Assembly: GCA_902494035.1 (NCBI GenBank)
Contig: CABURV010000011.1
Span: forward strand, 1-40,787
Direction of reading: 5' to 3'
Source: an uncultured Collinsella sp.
Lineage (GTDB): Bacteria; Actinomycetota; Coriobacteriia; Coriobacteriales; Coriobacteriaceae
DNA: 40,787 nucleotides
The notes beneath the pieces were generated by a model, which saw nothing but the letters and a program-made list of their open reading frames with translations, had not been told where the DNA came from and did no database searches. A program made the position numbers and the translations under genes. Positions 15,417-23,860 of this stretch are shown in pieces (within the stretch, counting starts at the first letter, position 1; the number at the start of each line of letters is the position of its first letter).

Positions 15417-16721
15417 CTAGCCCATATCCGCCTTGATGAGGTCGAGGGTGCGCTGGCAGTTTTCGCAGACGGGGCCGAGCATATGCTCGCGCAGGTCCGC
15501 CATGCCGGGCAGGTCGGCGTATTCGTCCATGACCTCTTCCATGCAAATGGGTACCTCGTAGGCGAGGTCCATCATGGTCGCAAAGCAAAACTTCTCGGAT
15601 AGCCCGGCATCGGTGAGCGCCGCCTCCAGCGCGGGGTCGCCCATACCGTGGTATCGGCGGATAGCGCCTGGACCGATGCGCCCCACACGATTTTCGCCGC
15701 CAACGCTCATGGCAAGGCGCGCTTTTCGCCGCATGCGTTCGTATGCCAGCCCCGATGCAACGTCATACATACGGGCCATCATAGCTGTGCTGCCGTTTCC
15801 AAGAAGCAGGGAATAGTTCTTCGCATGCGCGTCCGGTGCGCCGATGATGGCGTTAAAGAAAAGTATCTGCGTAAACAGATACAGGTTAAGTTGATGATGG
15901 CTCGTGTTGACGAGGAGTTCCTGAATGTCGCGTGCGGTCGGGCCACCGTCTGCCGTGTACTTTTGAGCGGGCATCACTCCAAGGGCCTGACAGAGGTCTT
16001 CTTGGTGTAGACGCATGATTGTTCCGTCTTTGGCTTTCACACGGTCATAGCGTTCAACAATGAGGGCGGGTTCGTCCTCAAATAAGCGATACTCAACGTT
16101 CGCCGTTGCGATACCCGCGCGCTGGGCGCTTTTCATGCAGACAAACTCATTAAGAGCTTCAAGTTTAAATCCGATAACGCCATTTTTGAAAATATGCGTC
16201 GTGGGCGAGGAACCTACGCATTCGCACCAGCGACCGTCTATGAGCGCGAGTGCGAACTTGCCCTGGTTGCCTCCAAGTGACCAACTTTCATCTAGGCCCA
16301 TCCACGATGCCTCGCGGTCATCCCTGATCGACTTGAGGCGCAAGGCAATCTCGTGGTCGTCTATAGGGCGGTATTCGCCAGTGCGATGCAAGGCGGCGTC
16401 GATATCTTCTTCGGCGCAAAACTGCACTCCGCCCGGACAGTCGAGTCCGATATGGCTGAGCAGCGCAACGGGATTATTGGGCCTGGCGTCGAATTCGGCG
16501 GCAATCGCTTTTCGTTGGTCCTCGCTGTCGGGCAGAAGGCCAAACAAGTACGGATTCATGACCTGTTGGCCGTATGTGCGATTTGATACGGGAATGTTGG
16601 TCGATAGGGCTGGCCCGTCATAATCTTGATCGTAGGCAAAACTGACTAGACCGCTCTCATCTTGCATGAGCGTTCCTGCGGGTACGCCGCAAATAATAGT
16701 CCGAAGCGTTTTTCTGGCCAT
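15417..16721 (-). CDS. hipA: HipA-type Ser/Thr kinase toxin
   Basis: A 434-residue toxin kinase. The N-terminal subdomain is residues 1-105 and the kinase follows. SLGGNQGKFAL (148-158) is the P-loop-like segment carrying the regulatory Ser, HQEDLCQ (239-245) lies in the hinge region, the catalytic loop is D297-x-H-x-K301-N302, and the metal-binding Asp is D320 in YDVAS. In Escherichia coli HipA phosphorylates glutamyl-tRNA synthetase and induces dormancy; the target here is unknown. It lies three bases downstream of hipB and is cotranscribed with it. All kinase residues are present, so the toxin looks intact. Confidence 0.9.
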   Translation of the reverse strand: MARKTLRTIICGVPAGTLMQDESGLVSFAYDQDYDGPALSTNIPVSNRTYGQQVMNPYLFGLLPDSEDQRKAIAAEFDARPNNPVALLSHIGLDCPGGVQFCAEEDIDAALHRTGEYRPIDDHEIALRLKSIRDDREASWMGLDESWSLGGNQGKFALALIDGRWCECVGSSPTTHIFKNGVIGFKLEALNEFVCMKSAQRAGIATANVEYRLFEDEPALIVERYDRVKAKDGTIMRLHQEDLCQALGVMPAQKYTADGGPTARDIQELLVNTSHHQLNLYLFTQILFFNAIIGAPDAHAKNYSLLLGNGSTAMMARMYDVASGLAYERMRRKARLAMSVGGENRVGRIGPGAIRRYHGMGDPALEAALTDAGLSEKFCFATMMDLAYEVPICMEEVMDEYADLPGMADLREHMLGPVCENCQRTLDLIKADMG

Positions 16722-16724
16722 TGG

Positions 16725-17195
16725 CTATCTCCCTTCGGGCTTGGTTTGGGCAGATGCGCTTGCGGCAATCGAGACTCCGAGATTGGACATGGCGAAATCG
16801 GCGAAGGCCTTGTCGTAGAGCTCGGCCGTAAAGGGGGTATCTGGAAGAGCTGGAATGGCTGCGCCGCGTCGGTTGCGATGGTGAAGACGTTGAGTGTGAT
16901 GGCACCTGGGGGTGCTACAAGGTTGCAAATCGGCATGCGGGGCGTCGGTTGGCTGCTCATGTTTCGTGTCGTCGATATTCCCTTGAGCAACTAGTGCCAG
17001 TCCGAGAGCACCGAAAACCGCCAGCAGCTTGTCGAGCCGAATACCCGTGGCATCTCCCAGCTCGAGCGATGCGAGCAGGCGCTCCGAAACACCGGCTTTT
17101 TTAGCGAGGGTTGCACGGGTGAGACCCTGAGCATCGCGTGCCTGGCGCACGTAGATGCCAGCTTGGCGCGGTGTGGTGATGGGAAGGGTATCCAC
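16725..17195 (-). CDS. hipB: HipB-type HTH antitoxin with C-terminal extension
   Basis: A 156-residue protein. Residues 10-70 form an XRE helix-turn-helix (VRQARDAQGLTRATLAKKAGVSERLLASLELG, in parts), as in HipB, which represses hipBA and neutralises HipA. The C-terminal half, rich in His, Arg, Pro and Ala, is longer than classic HipB (about 88 residues) and resembles nothing I know apart from TPFTAELYDKAFADFAMSN near 125-145. GGAGA precedes ATG 17195. The strong 15-base palindrome just upstream is its likely operator. Confidence 0.85.
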   Translation of the reverse strand: MDTLPITTPRQAGIYVRQARDAQGLTRATLAKKAGVSERLLASLELGDATGIRLDKLLAVFGALGLALVAQGNIDDTKHEQPTDAPHADLQPCSTPRCHHTQRLHHRNRRGAAIPALPDTPFTAELYDKAFADFAMSNLGVSIAASASAQTKPEGR

Positions 17196-17210
17196 GGCGA
17201 TCTCCTAACG

Positions 17211-17251
17211 TGCAGACTTTTGCATATCAGTATGACATGCAAAAGTCTGCA
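17211..17251. promoter_or_regulatory. hipBA operator
   Basis: TGCAGACTTTTGCAT (17211-17225) and ATGCAAAAGTCTGCA (17237-17251) are perfect 15-base inverted arms separated by 11 bases. A third related site, ATGCAAAACTCTGCAT, is at 17264-17279 inside the mntP terminator. The position 16 bases upstream of the hipB start suits autorepression. Confidence 0.75.
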
Positions 17252-17287
17252 TGAAAAGGCCTCATGCAAAACTCTGCATGAGGCCTT
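17252..17287 (-). terminator. Terminator of mntP, overlapping a HipB-like site
   Basis: AAGGCCTCATGCA (17256-17268) and TGCATGAGGCCTT (17275-17287) pair perfectly over a 6-base loop; on the minus strand the stem is followed by TTTTC. Confidence 0.7.
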
Positions 17288-17315
17288 GCCCGGACGTTTA
17301 GTTTTGAAGGGTGTT

Positions 17316-17894
17316 TTACAGCGCCAAAAACCCCAAGTGTTCCAGCAGAATCTTGAGGCCGATAAGGATAAGCACGACGCCGCCCACGATGGTGGCGGGT
17401 TTTTCGTAGCGCGCGCCAAAGGTGTGGCCGATCGCTACGCCGGCGACGGAGAAGATAAACGTTGTGATGCCGATAAGCGATACAGCGGGAACGATGTCAA
17501 CCGAGAGCGCCGCAAATGAGATGCCCACGGCCAGGGCGTCGATTGAGGTGGCGATGGCGAGGATCAGGTACTCGCCCAGGTCAATCTTTTCGGCATCCTT
17601 GCCGTCGCCTTCATCCTCGTCCTCGGTAAAGGCCTCCCACAGCATTTTGCCGCCGATGAAGGCCAAAAGGATAAAGGCGATCCAGTGGTCGATGGGTCCG
17701 ATGATGCCCATGAATTGACTGCCGAGCGCCCATCCGATTACGGGCATGCCGGCCTGAAAGCCGCCAAAGAACAGGCCGAGCACTACGGCGGCCTTAAGGT
17801 TGATCTTCTTCATGCCAAGGCCCTTGCAGATGGAAACGGCAAAGGCGTCCATCGAAAGGCCAACGGCGAGCAACGCGAGCTCTGCGAGTCCCAT
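17316..17894 (-). CDS. mntP: Manganese efflux pump MntP
   Basis: A 192-residue protein with six transmembrane helices in two homologous halves. The conserved acidic residues are present in AVGLSMDAFAVSICKG (helix 1) and ATSIDALAVGISFA (helix 4), and an acidic cytoplasmic loop (TEDEDEGDGKDAEK) joins the halves. MntP exports Mn2+ and prevents toxicity. ATG 17894 with GAGGGAG upstream is chosen over the longer reading from 18047, which would run through the riboswitch terminator. The leader is a manganese riboswitch, which strongly supports the assignment. Confidence 0.95.
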   Translation of the reverse strand: MGLAELALLAVGLSMDAFAVSICKGLGMKKINLKAAVVLGLFFGGFQAGMPVIGWALGSQFMGIIGPIDHWIAFILLAFIGGKMLWEAFTEDEDEGDGKDAEKIDLGEYLILAIATSIDALAVGISFAALSVDIVPAVSLIGITTFIFSVAGVAIGHTFGARYEKPATIVGGVVLILIGLKILLEHLGFLAL

Positions 17895-17943
17895 AGTCTG
17901 GCTCCCTCTCTGCGGGCGAACCCGCGTGTACTTCTGCCGGGGG

Positions 17944-18082
17944 AGCAAAAAAAGACCCGTGGCGTACGCGTTGTGCGCACAGCCACGAGTCTCGTTCATT
18001 AAGGCAAGCCAGACCGCATCGGCCAGTATGTTGACTTGCCGCGCCACCGGAGGCGAACCCGGTCACGCGACTACTCCCTCAT
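17944..18082 (-). ncRNA. yybP-ykoY manganese riboswitch with expression-platform terminator
   Basis: Read on the minus strand, the leader has the family's 5' GAGGGAGTAG, a GGCAAG/CTTGCC helix enclosing TCAACATACTGGC, and the 3' end AATGAACGAGACTC. The aptamer spans about 17985-18082. Directly after it GACTCGTGGC and GCCACGGGTC (17954-17991) form a terminator followed by seven T. The 3' strand of the aptamer overlaps the terminator stem, so Mn2+ binding should prevent termination and turn mntP on, as established for this class. Confidence 0.9.
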
Positions 18083-18241
18083 TTATGCGAATCCCGATGC
18101 TACCACATAAGCAGCTCATTTGGATTGGGGCTCTCAGCTGTGTTCGCTCATTCTGTAAGCATCGGATTTTGCGGGCGTCACAGGGGCAAACCGTGAGAAA
18201 CTTATTGACGTTTATGGAGCGTATACGATGGGAGCGATGCC

Positions 18242-19309
18242 TTGGATAAGAACGAGCTGCAAAAGCGTATGGAACAGGCCATTCGCCTGACGGCACCTGG
18301 CCAGCCGATCCGCACCGCCCTCGACATGATCATTGCCGGTCACCTGGGTGCCCTTATCTGCGTCGGCGACACCGAAAACGTGCTCGCTGCCGGTAACGAC
18401 GGCTTCCCGCTCAACATTTCGTTTACCTCGAACCGCCTGTTCGAGCTTTCCAAGATGGACGGTGCCATCGTTATCGATGGCGACCTCACCCAGATCCTGC
18501 GCGCCAACTTCCACCTCAATCCCGATCCCTCGCTTGCCACGAGTGAGACGGGCATGCGTCACCGTACTGCCGCTCGCATGTCGGTGCTCACCGACGCCAT
18601 CGTGATCTCGGTTTCGGCTCGTCGCGCCGTCGTTAACGTGTACGTTCACGGCAAGAGCTACGAGATCCAGCCCGTCACCACCATCATGAGCTCGGTCAAC
18701 CAGCTCGTCGCCACGCTCCAGACTACCCGTCAGTCGCTCGACCGCTCCCTGCTGCGCCTGACGGCCCTCGAGCTCGACGACTACGTCACGCTCGCCGACA
18801 TTACCGGTATTTTCTCGAGCTTCGAGATCATGCAGCAGGCAAAGACCGAGCTTAAGGATTGCATTGTCAAGCTGGGCAACCAGGGCAAGCTCGTGCAGAT
18901 GCAGCTCGAGCAGCTCGCGGGCTCCAGCATGGATACCGAATACGACTTGATGATCCGCGACTACGCAAGCGATTCCTCCGAGGCAAACGCCGAGAAGATC
19001 CGCGCCGAGCTGAGCCGCATGACGCCTAAGGACCTGTCCGACCCGCAGCACGTGGCGGCAGTTCTGGGTTACGACGACCTGGACGAGGACTCCGTCATGA
19101 CGCCGCTGGGCCTGCGCACGCTTTCGCGCGTGTCCGTCGTGCGCGACGGCGTGGCCGAGAAGATCGTCGACGAGTACGGCTCGCTGCAGGAGCTCATGGA
19201 CGACATCAGCGAGGATCCGGAGCGCCTGGGCGACTTTGGCGTTAACAACCCTGCCATTCTTGCGGACTCCCTGTACCGCATGAAGGGCACCAAACAGGGG
19301 AACGCATAA
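18242..19309 (+). CDS. disA: Diadenylate cyclase DisA
   Basis: A 355-residue enzyme that joins two ATP to make cyclic di-AMP and scans DNA for branched structures. The DAC domain (1-145) contains DGA (73-75) and RHR (106-108), both needed for catalysis. A helical linker (about 150-290) and a C-terminal helix-hairpin-helix DNA-binding segment (around 305-350) follow. The start is TTG 18242 with GGGAG seven bases upstream; the next ATG (18269) would remove part of the first helix. It is the first gene of a tight run with ispD, ispF and cysS; its stop overlaps the ispD start by one base. Confidence 0.95.
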   Translation: MDKNELQKRMEQAIRLTAPGQPIRTALDMIIAGHLGALICVGDTENVLAAGNDGFPLNISFTSNRLFELSKMDGAIVIDGDLTQILRANFHLNPDPSLATSETGMRHRTAARMSVLTDAIVISVSARRAVVNVYVHGKSYEIQPVTTIMSSVNQLVATLQTTRQSLDRSLLRLTALELDDYVTLADITGIFSSFEIMQQAKTELKDCIVKLGNQGKLVQMQLEQLAGSSMDTEYDLMIRDYASDSSEANAEKIRAELSRMTPKDLSDPQHVAAVLGYDDLDEDSVMTPLGLRTLSRVSVVRDGVAEKIVDEYGSLQELMDDISEDPERLGDFGVNNPAILADSLYRMKGTKQGNA

Positions 19310-20037
19310 TGGCGCCCGTATGCGCCGTGGTCGTTGCCGGTGGCAGCGGCCAGCGCTTTGGTAATCCCGGTGGCAAGCAGCTCGTCAATGTAGCGGGCCG
19401 TCCGCTTATGAGCTGGTCCATCCGCGCGTTCGATCGTAGCGACAAGGTCGGCCACATTGTGGTGGTGTGTCCTGCCGAGCGCCGTGCCGAGATGCGCCGC
19501 CTAGCCATCGACCCGTTTGACTATGACACGCCCATCAGCTTTGCCGATGCCGGCGATACCCGTCAGGATTCCACCCGTGCCGGCGTGCATGCGGTTCCGG
19601 CGGGCTTTGAATACGTCGCCATTCACGATGGCGCTCGTCCGCTCATTACGACCGAGGCCATCGACCACGCTATCGACGTGCTCGTGAGCGACCGTGCTCT
19701 CGACGGTGTCGTGTGTGGTCAGCCCGCGATCGACACGCTCAAGATCGTCGATGGCGACAACATCGTCGAGACGCCGCCGCGTGAGCTCTACTGGGCCGCG
19801 CAGACGCCGCAGATCTTTAGTGTCGACGCCATGAAGCGCGCCCACGCTGCAGCCATTGCCGAGGGCTTTATCGGCACCGATGATTCGTCGCTGGTCGAGC
19901 GCATGGGAGGACGCGTCCGCTGCGTCCAGAGCCCGCGCGATAACCTTAAGGTGACAGTGCCCGAGGACTTGCGTCCCGTAACCGCGATTCTGCTTGGCCG
20001 CATGGCCGAGGGAGAGGACCTTCCCCATGTTCAGTAA
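19309..20037 (+). CDS. ispD: 2-C-methyl-D-erythritol 4-phosphate cytidylyltransferase
   Basis: A 242-residue enzyme of the MEP isoprenoid pathway that converts methylerythritol phosphate and CTP to CDP-methylerythritol. The nucleotide-binding loop AGGSGQRFG (10-18) with the following Lys, the IHDGARPL motif and the TPQIF segment are present. It overlaps disA by one base and ispF by 11 bases, so translation is coupled. The GHMP kinase step (ispE) between IspD and IspF is not encoded here. Confidence 0.94.
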   Translation: MAPVCAVVVAGGSGQRFGNPGGKQLVNVAGRPLMSWSIRAFDRSDKVGHIVVVCPAERRAEMRRLAIDPFDYDTPISFADAGDTRQDSTRAGVHAVPAGFEYVAIHDGARPLITTEAIDHAIDVLVSDRALDGVVCGQPAIDTLKIVDGDNIVETPPRELYWAAQTPQIFSVDAMKRAHAAAIAEGFIGTDDSSLVERMGGRVRCVQSPRDNLKVTVPEDLRPVTAILLGRMAEGEDLPHVQ

Positions 20038-20521
20038 CCTGCGCATTGGCCATGGCTACGACGTTCACCGTCTGGTGGAGGGGCGTCGATGTATCATCGG
20101 CGGTGTCGATATTCCCTACGAGCGTGGCCTGCTGGGCCACTCGGATGCCGATGTGCTCGCGCACGCCTTGGCCGACGCCATTCTGGGCGCCTGCCGCGGG
20201 GGAGACATCGGCAAGCTATTCCCCGATACCGACCCCGCCTATGAGGGTGCTGATTCGATGGTGCTGCTCGCTCGCGTGATGGGCTATGCGCGCGAGCTGG
20301 GCTTCGAGTTTGTCGATGCCGATTGCACCATTGCCTGTCAGCAACCCAAGATCACCCCGCACCGCGATGCCATGCGCGCCAACCTTGCCCATGCCCTGGG
20401 CGTTGACGTCGAAAACGTGGGCGTCGCCGCCACTACGACCGAAAAGCTCGGTTGGGAAGGCCAGGGCGAGGGAATCGGCGCCTGGGCCGTCTGCCTGCTA
20501 CAGAAAACCGTTAAGGAGTAA
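20027..20521 (+). CDS. ispF: 2-C-methyl-D-erythritol 2,4-cyclodiphosphate synthase
   Basis: A 164-residue enzyme that cyclises CDP-methylerythritol 2-phosphate and releases CMP. Zinc ligands D12 and H14 (GYDVH) and H46, the LLGHSDADV motif and the C-terminal TTTEKLGWEGQGEGIGAWA region are all present. ATG 20027 with GGGAGAGGA upstream gives the family's normal length; the earlier start at 19994 would add 11 residues with no homologous counterpart. Homotrimer with the active site between subunits. Confidence 0.95.
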   Translation: MFSNLRIGHGYDVHRLVEGRRCIIGGVDIPYERGLLGHSDADVLAHALADAILGACRGGDIGKLFPDTDPAYEGADSMVLLARVMGYARELGFEFVDADCTIACQQPKITPHRDAMRANLAHALGVDVENVGVAATTTEKLGWEGQGEGIGAWAVCLLQKTVKE

Positions 20522-20524
20522 CGA

Positions 20525-21991
20525 ATGCGTATCTATAACAGCGCTACCCATAAAAAGGAAGAGTTCCAGCCCATCGAGTCCGGCAAGGTCCGCATGTACG
20601 TGTGCGGCCCCACGGTCTACGACAACATCCACATCGGCAATGCCCGCACGTTCATCAGCTTTGACGTGATTCGTCGCTGGCTCATCGCGAGCGGCTACGA
20701 GGTCACGTTCGCCCAGAACCTCACCGATGTCGACGACAAGATCATCAAGCGCGCCAACGAGCAGGGCCGTACGGCCGCCGAGGTCGCGACGGAGTTCTCC
20801 GACAAGTTCATCGGCGTCATGCGCGCCGCCAACGTGCTCGATCCCGATGTGCGCCCCCGCGCCACCAAGGAGATCGGCCCCATGATCGCCATGATCAAGA
20901 CGCTTATCGAGCAGGGCCACGCTTACGCAGCCGATAACGGCGACGTGTACTTTGCCGTGCGCAGCGATCCCAACTATGGTCAGGTCTCGGGCCGCAACAT
21001 CGACGACCTTATGGTTGGCGCGCGCATCGAGGAGAACGAGGACAAGAACGACCCGCTCGACTTTGCCCTGTGGAAGGCCGCCAAGCCCGGCGAGCCCAGC
21101 TGGCCGAGCCCCTGGGGCGAGGGCCGTCCCGGTTGGCACACCGAGTGCGCCGCCATGGTGCATCGCTACCTGGGTACTCCGATCGACATCCACGGCGGCG
21201 GCTCCGACCTTGCCTTCCCGCATCACGAGAACGAGTGCGCCCAGGCCACCTGCGCCTGGCACCAGGGCTTCTCCAACACCTGGATGCACACGGGCATGCT
21301 GCTGGTAGACGGCGAGAAGATGTCCAAGTCGCTCGGCAACTTCTTTACGCTGGCCGAGGTCCTCGAGCAGCACTCCGCTGCCGCCCTGCGCCTGCTGATA
21401 CTGCAGACGAGCTATCGCTCGCCGCTCGACTTTTCTTGGGAGCGCCTGGAGGGTGCCGAGAACTCGCTCACGCGTATCGCCGGTACGGTCGAGAACCTGC
21501 GTTGGGCCGCGAACCACGCGACGGCCGATGCCGACGAAGCGGCTGCCGAGGCGTTTGCCGCCAAGGCCGCCGAGACCCGCACCACCTTTAAGGAGTGCAT
21601 GGATGACGACTTTAACACCGCCGGTGCCATGGGTGCTGTCTTTGGCTTTGTGACCGAGTGCAACCAGTACCTGGAGCAGGCGGGCGATGCTGCCGACAAG
21701 GCCGCTGCCCTGGCCGCCGCCGATACGCTGGTCGAGCTGCTCGATACGTTTGGCGTCGAGCTTCCCGAGCCCAAGGTCGAGCTGCCGCTGGGCCTGCTGG
21801 GCGTTGCCGCCGGTCTGGTTGCCTATACGGGCGACGACGTGGACGAGGCTGCTGCCAAGATTCTCGAGGCCCGCGCCGAGGCCCGTGCCGCCAAGAACTG
21901 GGATCTGGCCGACGCCATCCGCGACCAGCTCAAGGACCTGGGCCTGACGATTGAAGATACCGCCGCCGGCACCCGTATCAAATCTCTCTAA
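20525..21991 (+). CDS. cysS: Cysteinyl-tRNA synthetase
   Basis: A 488-residue class I synthetase that charges tRNA-Cys. C27 of CGPTVYD is a zinc ligand, HIGN (36-39) is the HIGH signature, and KMSKS is at 265-269. The DALR-like anticodon-binding domain fills the last 170 residues, rich in Ala and Glu. It starts three bases after ispF, with TAAGGAG as ribosome binding site across the ispF stop. The ispD-ispF-cysS-rlmB-yacP order recurs in many Gram-positive genomes. Confidence 0.96.
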   Translation: MRIYNSATHKKEEFQPIESGKVRMYVCGPTVYDNIHIGNARTFISFDVIRRWLIASGYEVTFAQNLTDVDDKIIKRANEQGRTAAEVATEFSDKFIGVMRAANVLDPDVRPRATKEIGPMIAMIKTLIEQGHAYAADNGDVYFAVRSDPNYGQVSGRNIDDLMVGARIEENEDKNDPLDFALWKAAKPGEPSWPSPWGEGRPGWHTECAAMVHRYLGTPIDIHGGGSDLAFPHHENECAQATCAWHQGFSNTWMHTGMLLVDGEKMSKSLGNFFTLAEVLEQHSAAALRLLILQTSYRSPLDFSWERLEGAENSLTRIAGTVENLRWAANHATADADEAAAEAFAAKAAETRTTFKECMDDDFNTAGAMGAVFGFVTECNQYLEQAGDAADKAAALAAADTLVELLDTFGVELPEPKVELPLGLLGVAAGLVAYTGDDVDEAAAKILEARAEARAAKNWDLADAIRDQLKDLGLTIEDTAAGTRIKSL

Positions 21992-21997
21992 TCCCCG

Positions 21998-22099
21998 CGG
22001 GTTTCCCAAGCACCCGACCTTGCCGTTCAAACCGTCGCTCGCGTACTCAAGTACGCGTCGCTCCTCTTTCACGGCAATCTCGGGCACTTGGAAAACCCG
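21998..22099. repeat. Long palindromic element with GACGCGTAC core, copy 1
   Basis: Outer arms 21998-22017 (CGGGTTTCCCAAGCACCCGA) and 22080-22099 (TCGGGCACTTGGAAAACCCG) are complementary apart from small mismatches, with CTTGCCGT and ACGGCAA inside them. The centre is GCGTACT-CA-AGTACGC (22041-22056). The 44-base core 22027-22070 recurs on the other strand at 29360-29403, with different outer arms. Confidence 0.75.
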
Positions 22100-22102
22100 T
22101 AC

Positions 22103-22145
22103 CGACCGCCCGAATTAATATTCATGGGCGGTCGTTTATTTTGTT
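22103..22145 (+). terminator. Terminator of the disA-cysS operon
   Basis: CGACCGCCC (22103-22111) pairs with GGGCGGTCG (22126-22134), followed by TTTATTTTG. Confidence 0.75.
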
Positions 22146-22177
22146 TCGTTTGATAGTTGTATTTAGGAGGCCGCTTT

Positions 22178-23098
22178 ATGGCCGACAATCGCAAGCGTGC
22201 ATCGCGTGGAGGCAAGCAGACTGCTTCTGGCTCGCGTCCGATTCGCCGCAACGACCGCGCTGCCGCTCCCAAGGGTCAGCGCGAGCGCTCCCAAGCCCAG
22301 GCTGCACGTCCGCAGCGAGATCGCAACCGCGACAACGTTCAGGCTCCCAAGGGCGAGTTTATCGAAGGTCGTCGTGCTGCCGCCGAGGCGCTACGCACTG
22401 GTTTTCCCATCAAGTGCGCGCTCATTGCCGAGGGCGGGGAGCGCGATGCCGCCTTGTCGCGCCTGGTCGATGACCTCAACGCCGCGGGCGTCCGCATTAA
22501 GTTCGTTCCACGCGCGCAGCTCGATGCGCTGTCGAGCCATGGCGCTCACCAGGGCATTGCGCTCGAGGTTGGCAACTTCCCCTATGCCGATGTCGCCGAC
22601 ATCCTCGACCGCGCGGGCGACGGTCCGGCGCTCGTCATCGTGCTCGACCATGTGACCGACGATGGCAACTTTGGTGCGATCGTGCGCTCTGCCGAGGTCG
22701 TGGGCGCGGCAGGCGCCATCATTGCCAACAAGCGCGCCGCCGGTGTGACCGTCGGCAGCTATAAGACTTCTGCCGGCGCCGTCATGCATCTGCCTATCGC
22801 GCAGGTGCCCAACATCGCCCGTGCGCTCGACGATCTTAAGGCCGCTGGCTTTTGGGTGGGCGGTGCCTCCGAGCATGCCGAGGGCAGTTGCTGGGATGCT
22901 CCCTTCGAGGGCCGCGTGGCGCTCGTCATGGGCTCCGAGGGCGACGGCATCTCGCGCCTGGTGCTCGAGAAATGCGACTTTTTGACCAAGCTTCCCCAGC
23001 GCGGCATGACCGAGAGCCTAAATGTTGCCCAGGCAACGACGGCGCTATGCTTTGAGTGGCTACGTCGCAACGCCGGCGAGCTCATGGGAGAGGAGTAG
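22178..23098 (+). CDS. rlmB: 23S rRNA (guanosine-2'-O-)-methyltransferase RlmB-like, SPOUT family
   Basis: A 306-residue protein. Residues 1-55 are a basic low-complexity tail of Arg, Gln and Ala. A substrate-binding domain (about 58-130, starting FIEGRRAAAEAL) and the SPOUT catalytic domain with the three TrmH motifs follow: VTDDGNFGAIVRSAE, ALVMGSEGDGIS and MTESLNVAQATTAL, which form the trefoil knot that holds S-adenosylmethionine. It probably methylates a ribose in 23S rRNA; the exact site cannot be read from sequence. ATG 22178 has TTAGGAGG upstream. The next gene starts three bases after its stop. Confidence 0.88.
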   Translation: MADNRKRASRGGKQTASGSRPIRRNDRAAAPKGQRERSQAQAARPQRDRNRDNVQAPKGEFIEGRRAAAEALRTGFPIKCALIAEGGERDAALSRLVDDLNAAGVRIKFVPRAQLDALSSHGAHQGIALEVGNFPYADVADILDRAGDGPALVIVLDHVTDDGNFGAIVRSAEVVGAAGAIIANKRAAGVTVGSYKTSAGAVMHLPIAQVPNIARALDDLKAAGFWVGGASEHAEGSCWDAPFEGRVALVMGSEGDGISRLVLEKCDFLTKLPQRGMTESLNVAQATTALCFEWLRRNAGELMGEE

Positions 23099-23101
23099 CG
23101 C

Positions 23102-23779
23102 ATGTCCAAGAAGAACCGCGCCAAGTCTAAGGCCAAGCGCTTTGGTGAAGGCTCGGCCAAGCCGATTGTTTCGGCCGCGACCTATGGCGTGGGCGGCAAT
23201 GCGTTTGCGCAGGCCATCGCCGATCCGGTCTCGACGGTGCACTCCAACAAGCCCGAGCTGCTGGTGGTCGACGGCTACAACGTGATCCACTGCACGCCGC
23301 GCTACGAAAAGCTCGTGTACGACCATTCCGACGATCCGTATTCCAGCGACGTTCACGATATGGCGCGCACCGCCCTCATCAACGACGTCGCCGCCTTTGC
23401 CCAGGGCCGCTACGAGGCCGTAATCGTGTTTGACGGTGCGGGCAATATCTCCAGCGAGCGCCCCAACCTGCCGGCCCGTGGCGTGCGCATCGAGTTTTCG
23501 CCGACGGGCGTATCGGCCGATACCGTGGTGCAAAAGCTCTGCATCGAGGCGCGCGAGGAAGGCCGCGCGTGCTCCGTGGTGTCGAGCGACGGCACGATCC
23601 AAGCCGTCGTCATGGGCAAGGGTGTCACGCGCATCTCGAGCCGCATGCTGGTGGACGAGATCAAACAGATCGATAACGACGTTCACGAGGCAGAGGAAGC
23701 TCCGCAGATCAAGATGACTCTGGGCAGTCGCCTGAGTCCCGATGCTCTGGCCAAGCTCAAGGCCCTGCGCGGGAGGTAG
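23102..23779 (+). CDS. yacP: YacP-like NYN-domain ribonuclease
   Basis: A 225-residue protein of the YacP/Rae1 family (DUF901), PIN-like nucleases; in Bacillus Rae1 cuts mRNA on the ribosome. A basic N-terminal tail (SKKNRAKSKAKRFG) precedes the NYN domain. The acidic residues are in LLVVDGYNVIH, AVIVFDGAG and VVSSDGTIQ. It is cotranscribed with rlmB, an order common in Firmicutes and Actinobacteria. No terminator is obvious directly after it; the next 220 bases hold a tRNA fragment and a palindrome. Confidence 0.85.
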   Translation: MSKKNRAKSKAKRFGEGSAKPIVSAATYGVGGNAFAQAIADPVSTVHSNKPELLVVDGYNVIHCTPRYEKLVYDHSDDPYSSDVHDMARTALINDVAAFAQGRYEAVIVFDGAGNISSERPNLPARGVRIEFSPTGVSADTVVQKLCIEAREEGRACSVVSSDGTIQAVVMGKGVTRISSRMLVDEIKQIDNDVHEAEEAPQIKMTLGSRLSPDALAKLKALRGR

Positions 23780-23818
23780 GTAGACCTTCAATGGGGGCTG
23801 CTTTCTCGATTGACCAAC

Positions 23819-23847
23819 CAACTGGTTTGTAATCAGTGGGTTGCAGG
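23819..23847 (+). pseudogene. Fragment of tRNA-Thr (anticodon arm to start of T arm)
   Basis: 29 bases match 24027-24055 of the intact tRNA-Thr at 28 positions, with one change in the anticodon stem. Acceptor, D arm and T loop are missing, so it cannot make a tRNA. Lying 200 bases upstream of the intact gene, it could be an integration scar or a local duplication. Confidence 0.75.
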
Positions 23848-23860
23848 CCGGCCTCGCCAA

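Noticed and set aside
20498..22087. 529-codon minus-strand frame opposite cysS
   Set aside because: Its N-terminus is the translation of the palindromic repeat at 21998-22099 and the rest mirrors cysS.
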